Of a stretch of 64,000 nt of DNA, positions 1-10,208 are shown in pieces (position 1 is the first letter of the stretch; each line of letters starts with the position of its first letter). Source of the stretch: Paraprevotella sp. (GTDB lineage Bacteria; Bacteroidota; Bacteroidia; Bacteroidales; Bacteroidaceae); NCBI GenBank assembly GCA_017937925.1, contig JAGBCQ010000022.1, positions 62,001 to 126,000 of the forward strand, written 5' to 3'. The notes beneath the pieces are model-generated. The model did not search any database. It had not been told where the DNA came from and saw only the letters and a list, made by a program, of their open reading frames with translations. Both the position numbers and the translations under genes were made by a program.

Positions 1-1847
1 AAGTAGATACCATTGGAAGATGTACCTATCCATTTTCTATTGGCAGCGTCAACGGCAATACAATTAATTGACACGCCACTCAAGAGATAGTCAGCATAAT
101 CCGTTCCATCATTTCTTGGTATTTTAACTTGAGTGTAGGTAAAGTTATCGCTAAAGAAATCATCTGAACTTGATATAACGAATGGACCAATGTCCGTACC
201 TATCCAAATTTGTCCGTCATGGTCTTCAGCCATGCAGTTATACTGATAAGGAGAATAGGACAAACCGTCTTGATTGGTTATACTTTTTCTTATAATATAG
301 GTGTCATCGTCATTGTCTTCTATAGTTCCATTGTAATCCAGACAGAATATACCTGCCCAACTAAGGCGCTGTGAATTCATCCACATACGTCCTCTTTGGT
401 CGAATAAAATTTGAGGACAAGTAGGTGCCATCTTAATTTCAGGATAATACAAACGGTGCCAAGTTTTATCAGGTGTCATAATAACTATGAGTGTGTCAAC
501 TTGACCGTTTACCATCCAAAGATTTCCGTCATCATCGTATTGTAATCCCATGCAGTTGACGTAATCGCGTGGGTTTCTAGCTCCGATGGCAATGCTGTCA
601 ATCAAACTGTTGGTATAATCATATTGATTTGTGAAAGTGAGATTGTTGAATTCATACATTCCATGTCGTGCGGAAGATACATAGTGATGATTAGAATCTT
701 TAGGGTCCTGTGCGATAGAAGTAACGTTGACGTATTTTAAATTGGTTTGTTCAGCAATGTTTTCCTCACTGAAATTGTACCAAGTATCGTTTTCGTAATA
801 CATCACTGTTCCTTCGCGTACAATACCGCTATAGTTCAAGTCACCACCAGCAATTAATAGTCTGTTGCCGACGTAATGCATCTGACAAAAATAATCTCTT
901 ACAGGACTATTTGGTTGTATGGCTGATGAAGTAGCAACGAATTGCTTTTCTTGAAGTGTGTAGGGTTGCAATCCTTTTATATTTTGACTTGCCCAATAAG
1001 TATTTTTGTGGTGAACAATGTAATTAAAATGATTGTCTTGATTGATTTCCTCTCGTTCTGTTATGGATTTGAAGAGGTAAGTTTTTTGGTTGTTGCCCGT
1101 TATCATTACATTTCCTTCACAAGAGAAATAAGTAAAGTTTCCCTTTTGTAAATCAGAAGCTTTCAAAGTATTCTTATCCAACTTGTAAACACCTTTCTTT
1201 TGGATAAACCCTATCAATTCATTATTGAAAAAGGCAAGTTCGTTATAAACACTGTTGTTTAAATAGGTCCAATTATTCTTATCCAAAAGATTCTGATTGA
1301 TATCGCCTTTGTAACAGCCGTTCTTCGAACTTATATAAATGTTTTCTTCATCTTTGATACAACTCAGAACATCTAAATTCAAATCGTATGTACTTTCAAA
1401 CTCTTCATATTCTGTGTCAATACTCAAAACTCCGAAATTAGTACTTATAAAGGCAGTTTTTCCGACAATAGAAAGGTTATTGATAATAAGATTGGGATAA
1501 TTTTTTTCTTTCAGTTGTTTAAGGTTGGTAACCTCATCGTTCGGATAAATTAAATCTACGTTACCGTTTTCATAGACCAAAACGAGTTTATCAGTGTCAT
1601 GACAATAGCGTATGAATTTAATTTTGGTATCATGTAAACCATTCAGTCGGTCGTAAACATAAACTTCAGTGTCTGATGTATTATAACTGAATAGATTTCC
1701 GTTGCATAGTGAATACACTTTATCATCTACCGGCACGTTGTATGTGGCTATTTGCAATGCCGGATAGGTTTTCCATGAACCGATTGCTTGACCTATCATG
1801 AACTGCGTGTACATCAATGTGACGAGTAATAAAATGTATTTTCTCAT
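1..1847 (-). CDS. PorZ-like beta-propeller exported protein (3' end outside window)
   Basis: An open frame runs on the minus strand from an ATG at 1847 to the window edge without a stop, about 615 codons. It starts with a signal peptide (basic MRK, hydrophobic core, predicted cleavage before Gln20). The rest is rich in short blades of the type LWMVNGQVD, IWIGTDIG and KWIGTSSNGIY, which is the two-component-regulator-propeller repeat. The N-terminal part (VYSLCNGNLFSYN, LVLVYENGNVDLI) resembles the type IX secretion protein PorZ, a surface beta-propeller that assists attachment of cargo to A-LPS. It is the last visible gene of the leuS-YitT-rdgB run; its ATG lies 23 bases beyond the rdgB stop. 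The C-terminus, which would show whether a sorting domain exists, is not in the window. Assignment to PorZ is by pattern only; a generic propeller sensor is the alternative. Confidence 0.75.
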   Translation of the reverse strand, partial: MRKYILLLVTLMYTQFMIGQAIGSWKTYPALQIATYNVPVDDKVYSLCNGNLFSYNTSDTEVYVYDRLNGLHDTKIKFIRYCHDTDKLVLVYENGNVDLIYPNDEVTNLKQLKEKNYPNLIINNLSIVGKTAFISTNFGVLSIDTEYEEFESTYDLNLDVLSCIKDEENIYISSKNGCYKGDINQNLLDKNNWTYLNNSVYNELAFFNNELIGFIQKKGVYKLDKNTLKASDLQKGNFTYFSCEGNVMITGNNQKTYLFKSITEREEINQDNHFNYIVHHKNTYWASQNIKGLQPYTLQEKQFVATSSAIQPNSPVRDYFCQMHYVGNRLLIAGGDLNYSGIVREGTVMYYENDTWYNFSEENIAEQTNLKYVNVTSIAQDPKDSNHHYVSSARHGMYEFNNLTFTNQYDYTNSLIDSIAIGARNPRDYVNCMGLQYDDDGNLWMVNGQVDTLIVIMTPDKTWHRLYYPEIKMAPTCPQILFDQRGRMWMNSQRLSWAGIFCLDYNGTIEDNDDDTYIIRKSITNQDGLSYSPYQYNCMAEDHDGQIWIGTDIGPFVISSSDDFFSDNFTYTQVKIPRNDGTDYADYLLSGVSINCIAVDAANRKWIGTSSNGIY

Positions 1848-1869
1848 ATTGTTAGGCTTTATTATGAGT

Positions 1870-2451
1870 TTATGTTTTCGACAAATATTCGCAGAGAGCA
1901 GCGACGGCGCGAGCGCGATGACTGATTTTGTTTTTGATGTCATTACCTAATTCGGCAAAAGTCTCTGCGTATCCATCAGGTTGGAATATCGGGTCATAAC
2001 CGAAACCGGCTTCGCCTTTCTTTTCTTTTATGATTTGTCCGTTGACAATACCTTCGAACTGATGCTCCTCTCCTTTTTCTATTAACGAAATAACAGTGCG
2101 AAATCGTGCCTTACGATTCGTTTTTTCCTTCATTTCGTATAATAATTTCTCCATGTTGGCTTTTGAATCATGTCCGTCGCCGGCATAGCGAGCAGAGTAA
2201 ACACCGGGTGCGCCGTCCAAACAATCTACTTCCAATCCCGTGTCGTCAGCAAAACAATCTAATCCGTAATGTTCGTAAATATACAAGGATTTTTGTCGTG
2301 CATTGCCTTCAAGGGTATCGGCTGTTTCCGGTATATCGGCATAACAATCAATATCTTTCAAACTCAAAATATCAACTTTGTCGCCAAGTATGGCTTTGAG
2401 TTCTTCTAATTTGTGGGCGTTATTTGTTGCGAAAACAAGTTTCTTCTTCAT
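1870..2451 (-). CDS. rdgB: RdgB/HAM1 family XTP/dITP diphosphatase
   Basis: The 193-residue protein has the full HAM1 fold signature. [10 protein letters not shown] near residue 9 binds the triphosphate, [16 protein letters not shown] near residues 67-82 holds the catalytic and metal-binding acids, GFGYDPIF near 149 contacts the base, and SHRARA near the C-terminus closes the site. Family members hydrolyse non-canonical purine nucleotides (dITP, XTP, ITP) to monophosphates in the cytosol, keeping deaminated bases out of nucleic acids. Length is normal. The ATG overlaps the stop of the YitT gene by one base (TAATG), so the two are translationally coupled within the leuS operon. Confidence 0.96.
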   Translation of the reverse strand: MKKKLVFATNNAHKLEELKAILGDKVDILSLKDIDCYADIPETADTLEGNARQKSLYIYEHYGLDCFADDTGLEVDCLDGAPGVYSARYAGDGHDSKANMEKLLYEMKEKTNRKARFRTVISLIEKGEEHQFEGIVNGQIIKEKKGEAGFGYDPIFQPDGYAETFAELGNDIKNKISHRARAVAALCEYLSKT

Positions 2452-3341
2452 TATTTAATCTTTATATGGTCGAATCCCTCACCGTAAACACCAACGACAT
2501 TACTTTGTGAAACGAAAGCGTTGGGGTCTATCCTGTTGATAAGTCGGAATATTTCTATTGATTCTCTGCGTTTGGCAAGTACAACAAGTACTCTGCGTGG
2601 TTCTTTACTGTAAAAACCTTCGCCATGAAGTACAGTGACACCTCTTTCCAATTGAGTGTTGATTGCTGTGGCTATTTCATTGTATTTGTCCGAGAAAATA
2701 AGGAACTGAACGGAACGTCTTGCGCTGTTCATGAAATAATCCAACATCAACATGGAAATGATGAGCGTAGAGAAACCGAACACCACCTTTTGAAGGTCGT
2801 AAAACACAAAGTAACATGATGAAACAATAAAGATGTCGCAATACATCAACATACGTCCCAAAGTGATATCCCTGTATTTGTTGACGATAGCAGCAATAAT
2901 GTCCGTTCCACCGGTACTACCATTGTTAAGGAAAACAATTGCCAAACCAAGACCTTCTAAACAAGCTCCCAAAACGCAAGCCATAAAGTCCTGTTCGCCT
3001 AAGATGCGAGGAAGGTTGCCGTTTTCATCAACGATGACTTGTTGTAAGATGTCCATGAGGAATGTTAATAAAGCCACGCCAATAATGGTTTTTAAGCAGA
3101 ACCGGAATCCTAAAACCTTTACGGCTGCGACTAATAACAAACCGTTGATGAGAACATAGGTGTATTGTGCCGGAAATCCGGTGGCATAGTAAATAATGGC
3201 AGCGATACCCGCCAAGCCGCCGGTCGTAATTTGATACGGTAGCATGAAACACGTATAACCAATAGCATACAACGCGATACCAATGGTTATACCAATGTAA
3301 TCCTTACTCTCTTGCCAAATTTGAAATTTTCCAGACTTCAT
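2451..3341 (-). CDS. YitT family membrane protein with DUF2179 domain
   Basis: This 296-residue protein has an N-terminal block of about five to six hydrophobic segments (roughly residues 15-215, including GGLAGIAAI and [14 protein letters not shown], typical of YitT) and a soluble C-terminal DUF2179 domain (about 225-290, [19 protein letters not shown]). YitT proteins are inner-membrane proteins of unsettled function; the C-terminal domain resembles small ligand-binding domains. It sits between leuS (23-base gap) and rdgB (one-base overlap) and is probably cotranscribed. The ATG start is the first methionine of the frame and directly precedes the first charged segment. Confidence 0.9.
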   Translation of the reverse strand: MKSGKFQIWQESKDYIGITIGIALYAIGYTCFMLPYQITTGGLAGIAAIIYYATGFPAQYTYVLINGLLLVAAVKVLGFRFCLKTIIGVALLTFLMDILQQVIVDENGNLPRILGEQDFMACVLGACLEGLGLAIVFLNNGSTGGTDIIAAIVNKYRDITLGRMLMYCDIFIVSSCYFVFYDLQKVVFGFSTLIISMLMLDYFMNSARRSVQFLIFSDKYNEIATAINTQLERGVTVLHGEGFYSKEPRRVLVVLAKRRESIEIFRLINRIDPNAFVSQSNVVGVYGEGFDHIKIK

Positions 3342-3363
3342 AACTCATAAATTTTTGATTGAC

Positions 3364-6201
3364 TTATTTCAATACAATATTCACGATACGTTTCGGAACG
3401 ATAATCACTTTAACAATTTGTTTGCCGTCAATGTACTTTTGAGTTTGTTCTTCAGCTAATACTGTTTTCTCAATAGTGGTGTTGTCAGCATCAGTTGGGA
3501 AATCCATAATGAAACGTGTCTTACCGTTGAACGAGATACTGAGTTTCATACTGTCTTCAGTCAGATACGCCTCATTGAAAGTAGGCCATGCTGCATCGCA
3601 AACACTGCTTGTTTCGCCCAATGTGTGCCACAATTCTTCGGCAATGTGCGGAGCGAATGGTGCCATCAAAATTACCAATGTGCGTAAAACTTCTTTGTTA
3701 CAACATTTTTGTTGCGAAAGTTCGTTTACGCAAATCATGAACGCACTGATGGAAGTATTGTAAGAGAACGTTTCAATGTCACTACTTACTTTCTTGATAA
3801 GTTTGTGGAGTGATTTCATGGATTCTTTTGTCGCCTCGCCATCAGCAGGCATGAAATTACCATTTCGGTCGTAGAATAATCCCCAAAATTTCTTCAAGAA
3901 TCTATGACAACCATCGATACCATTCGTATCCCAAGGTTTGCTTTGTTCTACCGGACCGAGGAACATTTCATAAAGACGTAATGTGTCTGCACCGAACTTC
4001 TCTACAATCATATCTGGGTTCACAACGTTGAACATACTCTTACTCATTTTCTCAACAGCCCAACCACAGATGTACTTACCATCCTCAAGGATGAATTCAG
4101 CATTGTTATATTCCGGACGCCATGCGCGGAACGCTTCAACATCAAGAATGTCGGCAGTTACAATGTTCACATCTACGTGTAACGGAGTTGTATCGTACTG
4201 ATCTTTCAGATTGAGAGAAACGAAAGTGTTAGAATCTTTGATTCTGTAAACAAAGTTGCTTCGACCTTGTATCATACCTTGATTCACCAACTTCTTGAAT
4301 GGTTCTTCTGTACAGCTATAACCTAAATCGTGTAAGAATTTGTTCCAGAAACGACTGTAAATTAAGTGACCTGTAGCGTGTTCTGTTCCACCAACATAAA
4401 GATCTACATTTTGCCAATAGTTGTCAACCTCCTTATCTACTAAGGCCTTGTTGTTATTGGGGTCCATATATCTCAGATAGTAAGCTGAACTACCTGCGAA
4501 TCCCGGCATAGTATTGAGTTCCAATGGGAAGATTGTTTCTTGGTCAATGCGTGAGTTTTCGGTTACGCATTTGTTTACGGTATCCCATGCCCATTTTGTA
4601 GCGTGTCCCAATGGAGGTTCGCCAGTTTCTGTAGGTAAGAATTTGCTTACCTCAGGAAGTTCAAGTGGCAAACACTCTTCTGGTATCATATAAGGCATGT
4701 TGTCCTTATAGTAAACAGGGAATGGCTCGCCCCAATAACGTTGGCGACTGAAGATAGCATCACGCAAACGGAAGTTCACTTTAACTCTTCCTAAGTTGTG
4801 GGTTTTAACATATTCTTTGGTTGCGGCAATGGCTTCCTTAATTGTCAGTCCGTTTAGTGAGAAGTCAATGTATGGTGTGACGCCTACTCTCGGTGAGTTG
4901 GTGACAATACCTTCTTTCGCATCAAAACTCTCCTCACTCACATCGCAGCCCTCAACAAGTGGAATAATAGGCAATTTGAAATGTTTCGCAAAAGCATAGT
5001 CGCGACTGTCGTGTGCCGGAACAGCCATAATAGCACCGGTACCATAACCGGCTAGTACGTAGTCGCTGATCCAAATGGGTATAGCATCGCCCGTGAAAGG
5101 ATTGATGGCATAAGAACCGGAGAATACACCGGTCACTTTGCGGTCGGCGATACGTTCACGTTCCGTGCGTTTCTTGGTAGCGTCAAGGTATGCTTCTACT
5201 TCACTTTTTTGTGTTGCAGTTGTTACTTCTGCTACCAACTCGCTTTCGGGAGCGAGAACCATGAAAGTCACACCAAACATGGTATCTGCACGCGTCGTGA
5301 AGATGGTAAATTCTTTGTCGCTGTCCTTTATTTTGAATTGTACTTCAGTACCTTCTGAACGACCAATCCAATTACGTTGTGTTTCTTTCAAAGAGTCGGT
5401 CCAATCAACGGTGTCAAGTCCATCTAACAAGCGTTGAGCGTAAGCGCTTACACGCAAACACCATTGGCGCATCTTCTTTTGAACAACGGGGTAACCTCCA
5501 CGTTCACTCACACCATCCACAACTTCGTCGTTGGCTAATACGGTTCCTAATTTCGGACACCAATTGACCATTGTTTCACCCAAATAGGCGATGCGGTAGT
5601 TCATCAACGTTTCTTGCTGCTCCTTTTCGCTCATGGCATTCCATTCTTCAGCAGTAAAACTCAACTCTTCGTTGCAAGCTGCGTCAATGCCGACCGTTCC
5701 GTTTTGTTCAAATGATTTAATGAGTTCTTCGATGGGACACGCCTGCTTTTTCTGATTGCAGTAGTAACTATTGAACATCTTTTGGAATGCCCATTGAGTC
5801 CAATGGTAATAACCCGGTTCGCAAGTACGTACTTCTCTGTCCCAATCAAAGCAGAAACCTATTTTGTCCAACTGCTCACGATAACGATTGATATTGGCGG
5901 CTGTCGTGATGGCAGGATGTTGTCCTGTTTGTATTGCATATTGTTCAGCAGGAAGTCCGTAAGCATCGTAGCCCATCGGATTCAGTACGTTGAAGCCTTG
6001 CAGACGTTTGTATCGTGCATATATATCACTGGCAATATAACCTAAAGGATGTCCTACGTGTAATCCCGCACCGCTTGGGTAAGGGAACATATTCAACACA
6101 TAGAATTTCTTTTTGTCCTTGTCTTCAGTTACTTTGTAGGTGTTATTTTCAACCCAGTACTGTTGCCATTTTTTCTCAATGTCTCTAAAATTGTATTCCA
6201 T
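3364..6201 (-). CDS. leuS: leucyl-tRNA synthetase
   Basis: The 945-residue class I synthetase charges tRNA-Leu. The HIGH motif appears as HVGH at residues 48-51 and the KMSKS loop is exact at 718-722. The editing (CP1) domain lies between them, with the threonine-rich [12 protein letters not shown] segment and the [15 protein letters not shown] segment that binds mischarged product. An anticodon-binding domain follows KMSKS. The protein is longer than the roughly 860 residues of E. coli LeuS, consistent with inserts seen in Bacteroidota enzymes. It is the first gene of a minus-strand operon with YitT, rdgB and the propeller gene, behind a TATCTTTG promoter element at 6265-6272. Confidence 0.98.
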   Translation of the reverse strand: MEYNFRDIEKKWQQYWVENNTYKVTEDKDKKKFYVLNMFPYPSGAGLHVGHPLGYIASDIYARYKRLQGFNVLNPMGYDAYGLPAEQYAIQTGQHPAITTAANINRYREQLDKIGFCFDWDREVRTCEPGYYHWTQWAFQKMFNSYYCNQKKQACPIEELIKSFEQNGTVGIDAACNEELSFTAEEWNAMSEKEQQETLMNYRIAYLGETMVNWCPKLGTVLANDEVVDGVSERGGYPVVQKKMRQWCLRVSAYAQRLLDGLDTVDWTDSLKETQRNWIGRSEGTEVQFKIKDSDKEFTIFTTRADTMFGVTFMVLAPESELVAEVTTATQKSEVEAYLDATKKRTERERIADRKVTGVFSGSYAINPFTGDAIPIWISDYVLAGYGTGAIMAVPAHDSRDYAFAKHFKLPIIPLVEGCDVSEESFDAKEGIVTNSPRVGVTPYIDFSLNGLTIKEAIAATKEYVKTHNLGRVKVNFRLRDAIFSRQRYWGEPFPVYYKDNMPYMIPEECLPLELPEVSKFLPTETGEPPLGHATKWAWDTVNKCVTENSRIDQETIFPLELNTMPGFAGSSAYYLRYMDPNNNKALVDKEVDNYWQNVDLYVGGTEHATGHLIYSRFWNKFLHDLGYSCTEEPFKKLVNQGMIQGRSNFVYRIKDSNTFVSLNLKDQYDTTPLHVDVNIVTADILDVEAFRAWRPEYNNAEFILEDGKYICGWAVEKMSKSMFNVVNPDMIVEKFGADTLRLYEMFLGPVEQSKPWDTNGIDGCHRFLKKFWGLFYDRNGNFMPADGEATKESMKSLHKLIKKVSSDIETFSYNTSISAFMICVNELSQQKCCNKEVLRTLVILMAPFAPHIAEELWHTLGETSSVCDAAWPTFNEAYLTEDSMKLSISFNGKTRFIMDFPTDADNTTIEKTVLAEEQTQKYIDGKQIVKVIIVPKRIVNIVLK

Positions 6202-6264
6202 ATATGATTGTTTTTTTACTTTTCTTCTTTATCGTTTTCGTATAGATTCCTTTGTAAATGAATA

Positions 6265-6272
6265 CAAAGATA
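6265..6272 (-). promoter_or_regulatory. -7 element of the leuS operon promoter
   Basis: TATCTTTG on the minus strand fits the Bacteroidota -7 consensus TAnnTTTG. It would give a leader of about 55-60 bases before the leuS ATG. No clear -33 TTTG was found. Confidence 0.6.
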
Positions 6273-6377
6273 AGTATTTTAAATACTGAGACGAATAATT
6301 TAATTTGAAAATAAGCGGAAAAACAGAAAAAAAGAAGACAGAAAGAGATTAGTACCGCCAAATTTGTTTTAGTTAAG

Positions 6378-7175
6378 TTATTTCCTCAGTTCCCAAAAGG
6401 CTACAGCCGATGCAGCGGCAACATTGAGTGAGTCCACTTGGTGTGACATAGGGATGCGAACTACGTAATCAGCATTTTCAATGACAGAATCAGACAATCC
6501 GTCGCCTTCTGTTCCCATGATGATGGCTAACTTGTCTTCTTTTTTCAAAGGGGGATAATCAAGAGGAACGGACTTGTTCGTTAGTGCCATGGCGACAGTA
6601 CGAAAACCCATTTCTTTGAGAGAAAAAATGGGTTTTTCAAGCCATGTCCAAGGTACTAAAAACACCGAACCCATCGAAACTCTGACAGCTCGACGGTTTA
6701 ATGGGTCACATGATGAGGGTGTGAGTAATACAGCGTCAATGCCCAATGCGGCAGCCGAACGAAAAATGGCTCCAATGTTGGTGGTATCAACCACTCCATC
6801 AATAACCACTATACGATGCGCATCCTTACATGTTTCCTCAATAGTTTTTGGGGTAGGACGTTGCATGGCGCATAGTACGCCGCGTGTCAATGTATATCCT
6901 GTGAGGGTGGCTAACAGTTCGCGACTACCGGTATAAACAGGAATATCTCCACATTGTTTTATAATAGAAGCAGCGTCGCCTATGATGTGTTTCTGTTCAC
7001 ACATGAGCGATAATGGTTTATAACCGGCATTCAATGCTACTTGAATCACTTTTGGACTTTCGGCTATAAAGATTCCTTTCGACGGTTCCAAACTATTGCG
7101 TAGTTGTGCTTCCGTTAGTGTGGAAAACACTTCTACACCGGGATGGTTCAGTGATTGTACTTCTATTAAATTCAT
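6378..7175 (-). CDS. TrmH/SpoU family RNA 2'-O-methyltransferase
   Basis: The 265-residue protein carries the three SPOUT motifs: NIGAIFRSAAALG near residue 132 (motif 1), IIMGTEGDGLSD near 216 (motif 2), and IPMSHQVDSLNVAAASAVAFWEL at the C-terminus (motif 3, knotted SAM site; 23 residues spanning about 242-264). An N-terminal substrate-binding segment (IFIAESPKVIQVALNAGY) is of the rRNA methylase kind. Family members transfer a methyl group from SAM to a ribose 2'-OH of rRNA or tRNA; the target nucleotide cannot be read from sequence. It stands alone between leuS and the mutS region, with a weak TATCTTTA element at 7207-7214. It could be RlmB or a relative. Confidence 0.9.
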   Translation of the reverse strand: MNLIEVQSLNHPGVEVFSTLTEAQLRNSLEPSKGIFIAESPKVIQVALNAGYKPLSLMCEQKHIIGDAASIIKQCGDIPVYTGSRELLATLTGYTLTRGVLCAMQRPTPKTIEETCKDAHRIVVIDGVVDTTNIGAIFRSAAALGIDAVLLTPSSCDPLNRRAVRVSMGSVFLVPWTWLEKPIFSLKEMGFRTVAMALTNKSVPLDYPPLKKEDKLAIIMGTEGDGLSDSVIENADYVVRIPMSHQVDSLNVAAASAVAFWELRK

Positions 7176-7364
7176 GACAAGTATTATTCATAGGAATATT
7201 TCCGTGTAAAGATAATACTTATTATGTTTTTGACTTCTTTTTTTCAAGTTAAATACACATGAATTTGATGAGGTAATTGACCTAAGTCAAGAAAACCGCC
7301 TCAAAAAGAAAACAGTGTCATAAACTTAATGCTAATAGCTGATTACCATATATCTTTGTATTGT

Positions 7365-7496
7365 TTTTAGGAGAACACAAACACATGAACAGATAGCATC
7401 GTAAGATGCCAATATTAGTTAGGTAAAAAGATTGTAGAATCTGAGATTTGTTTGTCGGGGCTTTCCTCTTGCGATTTGAGGGTTGTCCCGTTTTTT
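7365..7496 (+). ncRNA. candidate small RNA upstream of mutS
   Basis: A -7 element TATCTTTG at 7351-7358 predicts a start near 7365. A strong intrinsic terminator at 7456-7496 predicts the end: CGGGGC (7456-7461) pairs with GTCCCG (7485-7490), TCCTC (7464-7468) pairs with GAGGG (7478-7482), and six T follow. Two internal hairpins are visible, GCATC-GTAA-GATGC around 7398-7411 and AGATT-GTAG-AATCT around 7430-7443. No credible coding frame is present (one ATG is followed by only two sense codons). mutS has a separate promoter downstream of the terminator, so this is probably an independent transcript of about 130 nt. I cannot assign it to a family; a lineage-specific 6S-like or regulatory RNA is possible. 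Confidence 0.55.
7456..7496 (+). terminator. intrinsic terminator of the candidate small RNA
   Basis: An 11-pair stem interrupted by a TT/TT internal loop is followed by TTTTTT. It ends the small RNA unit about 30 bases upstream of the mutS -33 element. Confidence 0.75.
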
Positions 7497-7524
7497 GTAC
7501 CCGTTAAAAATGTGGACTTTTCCA

Positions 7525-7554
7525 TTTGGAATACGGAAAATAGTTGTATTTTTG
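7525..7554 (+). promoter_or_regulatory. mutS promoter (-33 TTTG, -7 TATTTTTG)
   Basis: TTTG at 7525-7528 and TATTTTTG at 7547-7554 are separated by 18 bases, close to the Bacteroidota optimum. Transcription would begin near 7560, only about 8 bases before the first ATG (7568) and 20 before the second (7580). This makes the second ATG a real candidate for the mutS start. Confidence 0.7.
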
Positions 7555-7567
7555 TGCTTAAATCTAA

Positions 7568-10201
7568 ATGGTTACAGTTATGGCGAAAGAGGGTCTCACT
7601 CCGATGATGAAACAGTTTTATGATTTAAAGGCGAAACATCCTGATGCGATTATGCTGTTTCGTTGTGGTGATTTCTACGAGACTTATAGTAAAGATGCGA
7701 TTATTGCTTCGGAAATTTTAGGTATCACCTTGACCAAACGAAGCAATGGAGGTAAGGATGGCGAACCGATAGAAATGGCCGGTTTTCCTTACCATGCTCT
7801 TGATACCTATCTTCCAAAGCTAATTCGTGCCGGTCGGCGCGTAGCGATATGTGACCAATTAGAAGACCCCAAGATGACGAAAACATTGGTGAAGCGTGGC
7901 ATAACCGAGTTGGTAACCCCCGGTGTGGCAATGAATGACAATGTGTTGAGTTACAAGGAAAATAATTTTCTTTCGGCGGTACATTTTGATAAGAATGTTT
8001 GTGGAGTGGCTTTCCTTGACATCAGTACCGGGGAGTTCCTTACAGCAGAAGGTTCTGCTGAATATGTTGACAAACTATTAGGAAGTTTTTCGCCGAAGGA
8101 GATTCTTTTTGAGCGCGGAAAACGCAATATGTTTGAGGGAAACTTCGGACAAAAGTATTTTACGTTTGAGTTGGATGATTGGGCTTTTTCCGAACGTTCA
8201 GCCACTGAGAAACTGCTGCGCCATTTTGAGGTCAAGAACTTAAAAGGTTTTGGAATCGACCATTTGAAACGAGGAGTGATAGCAGCCGGTGTTATTCTGC
8301 AATATTTGGAGATGACACAACACAGTCAGTTGGGTCACATCACATCCATTTCGCGCATAGAGGAAGAACGTTATGTACGCTTGGATAAGTTTACAGTTCG
8401 CAACTTGGAATTGTTGGGTTCGATGATTGAAGGAGGCAATTCGTTGTTGGGAGTGATAGACCACACCATAACACCGATGGGTGCCAGAATGTTGAGACGG
8501 TGGGTATTGTTTCCGTTGAAGGATGAAAAGCCCATTAACGAACGTTTGGACGTGGTCGAATACTTCTTCCGTGAACCGGATTTTAAAGAATTGGTAGCAA
8601 ACCAACTTCATATGATGGGTGATTTGGAGCGCATCATTTCTAAAGTGTCCGTTGGACGAGTTTCACCACGTGATGTAGTGCAGTTGAAAATAGCTTTACT
8701 GGCTATAGAACCGATAAAGCGAGCTTGTGAATGTGCTAAGGACGAAACATTAAGACGAATCGGTGAGCGATTGGATTTATGTGTGTCCATTCGCGATCGT
8801 ATAGCTCGTGAGATTCAGAACGACCCACCACTTTTAGTCAATAAAGGTGGAGTGATAGCGCAAGGAGTGAATGCAGAGTTGGATGAGTTGAGACATATTG
8901 CATACGAAGGAAAGGATTATCTGTTGAAGATACAACAACGAGAGACGGAACAAACAGGTATTCCAAGTCTGAAAATAGCCTATAACAATGTGTTTGGTTA
9001 TTATCTTGAAGTCCGTAATACGCATAAAGACAAGGTGCCGGCAGAGTGGATTCGTAAACAGACTTTGGTAAATGCAGAACGTTATATCACGCAGGAACTG
9101 AAGGAGTACGAAGAGAAGATAATGGGTGCTGAGGATAAAATCCTCGTTTTAGAGACCAAACTATTCAACGACTTGGTGTTGGCGTTGGCTGAGTTTACGA
9201 CGGCCATTCAAGTTAATGCCAATCTATTGGCGCGTTTGGATTGTCTCCTCTCATTTGCACAAGCAGCGCAAGAAAACAATTATATACGTCCGGTGATAGA
9301 GGATAGCGACGTGTTGGATATCCGACAAGGTCGTCATCCGGTCATAGAAAAGGAATTGCCTATAGGTGAGCGGTATATAGCGAACGATGTGCGGTTGGAT
9401 TGTGAGAAACAGCAAATCATTATTATTACCGGTCCTAATATGGCAGGTAAATCAGCTTTGTTACGACAAACTGCATTGATAACCTTGATGGCGCAAATAG
9501 GTTGTTTTGTTCCGGCTGAATCGGCCTGCATAGGGTTGGTGGATAAAATATTTACGCGTGTCGGTGCTAGTGACAACATTTCAATGGGCGAAAGTACCTT
9601 TATGGTAGAAATGAACGAAGCCGCCAATATTTTGAACAACATATCGTCACGTAGTTTAGTATTGTTCGATGAGTTGGGACGTGGTACATCCACATACGAT
9701 GGTATCAGTATAGCATGGGCCATAGTAGAGTATATTCATGAAAACAGCAAAGGACGTGCAAGAACATTGTTTGCTACCCATTATCACGAGTTGAACGAGA
9801 TGGAGAAACTTTATCCTCGCATTAAAAACTACAATGTGTCGGTGCGCGAGGTGGACCAAAAGGTGATATTTTTACGCAAGTTGGAGCGCGGTGGCAGTGA
9901 ACACTCATTTGGTATTCACGTTGCTAAATTGGCTGGTATGCCCAAGACCATCGTTGCAAGGGCCAATACCATATTGAAAGATTTGGAGTCGGCCAATAGT
10001 AAAGATATTGTAAAGAAAGGTTCAAAGGTAAAGAATATTGTAGCACCGGATAGCGGTGTCCAACTGAGTTTCTTCCAGTTGGACGACCCGGTATTGTGTC
10101 AGATACGCGATGAAATCTTGAATCTTGATATCAACAACCTTACTCCGGTAGAGGCGCTTAATAAGTTGGATAGTATTAAGCGCATAGTCAAAGGAAAGTA
10201 A
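7568..10201 (+). CDS. mutS: DNA mismatch repair protein MutS
   Basis: The 877-residue protein recognises base mismatches and small loops and starts methyl-independent or nick-directed repair with MutL. The mismatch-binding N-terminal domain includes the FYETY segment (Phe-x-Glu wedge). The ATPase domain has Walker A GPNMAGKS at about residues 622-629, the DELGRGTS Walker B region and FATHYHEL. The last third is connector and helix-turn-helix dimerisation region. An in-frame ATG at 7580 (MAKEG) fits the predicted transcription start better than the first ATG and leaves 873 residues. The gene is monocistronic; the next gene on the right is convergent and begins its stop 7 bases away. Confidence 0.98.
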   Translation: MVTVMAKEGLTPMMKQFYDLKAKHPDAIMLFRCGDFYETYSKDAIIASEILGITLTKRSNGGKDGEPIEMAGFPYHALDTYLPKLIRAGRRVAICDQLEDPKMTKTLVKRGITELVTPGVAMNDNVLSYKENNFLSAVHFDKNVCGVAFLDISTGEFLTAEGSAEYVDKLLGSFSPKEILFERGKRNMFEGNFGQKYFTFELDDWAFSERSATEKLLRHFEVKNLKGFGIDHLKRGVIAAGVILQYLEMTQHSQLGHITSISRIEEERYVRLDKFTVRNLELLGSMIEGGNSLLGVIDHTITPMGARMLRRWVLFPLKDEKPINERLDVVEYFFREPDFKELVANQLHMMGDLERIISKVSVGRVSPRDVVQLKIALLAIEPIKRACECAKDETLRRIGERLDLCVSIRDRIAREIQNDPPLLVNKGGVIAQGVNAELDELRHIAYEGKDYLLKIQQRETEQTGIPSLKIAYNNVFGYYLEVRNTHKDKVPAEWIRKQTLVNAERYITQELKEYEEKIMGAEDKILVLETKLFNDLVLALAEFTTAIQVNANLLARLDCLLSFAQAAQENNYIRPVIEDSDVLDIRQGRHPVIEKELPIGERYIANDVRLDCEKQQIIIITGPNMAGKSALLRQTALITLMAQIGCFVPAESACIGLVDKIFTRVGASDNISMGESTFMVEMNEAANILNNISSRSLVLFDELGRGTSTYDGISIAWAIVEYIHENSKGRARTLFATHYHELNEMEKLYPRIKNYNVSVREVDQKVIFLRKLERGGSEHSFGIHVAKLAGMPKTIVARANTILKDLESANSKDIVKKGSKVKNIVAPDSGVQLSFFQLDDPVLCQIRDEILNLDINNLTPVEALNKLDSIKRIVKGK

Positions 10202-10208
10202 AATCTTA

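Larger units (their letters stand above)
7176..7567. other. intergenic region between the TrmH gene and mutS
   Basis: This 392-base gap separates divergent genes. It holds a weak promoter for the methyltransferase (7207-7214, minus), a candidate small RNA unit with its own promoter and terminator (7351-7496, plus) and the mutS promoter (7525-7554, plus). I find no open reading frame of convincing composition here. Confidence 0.7.
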
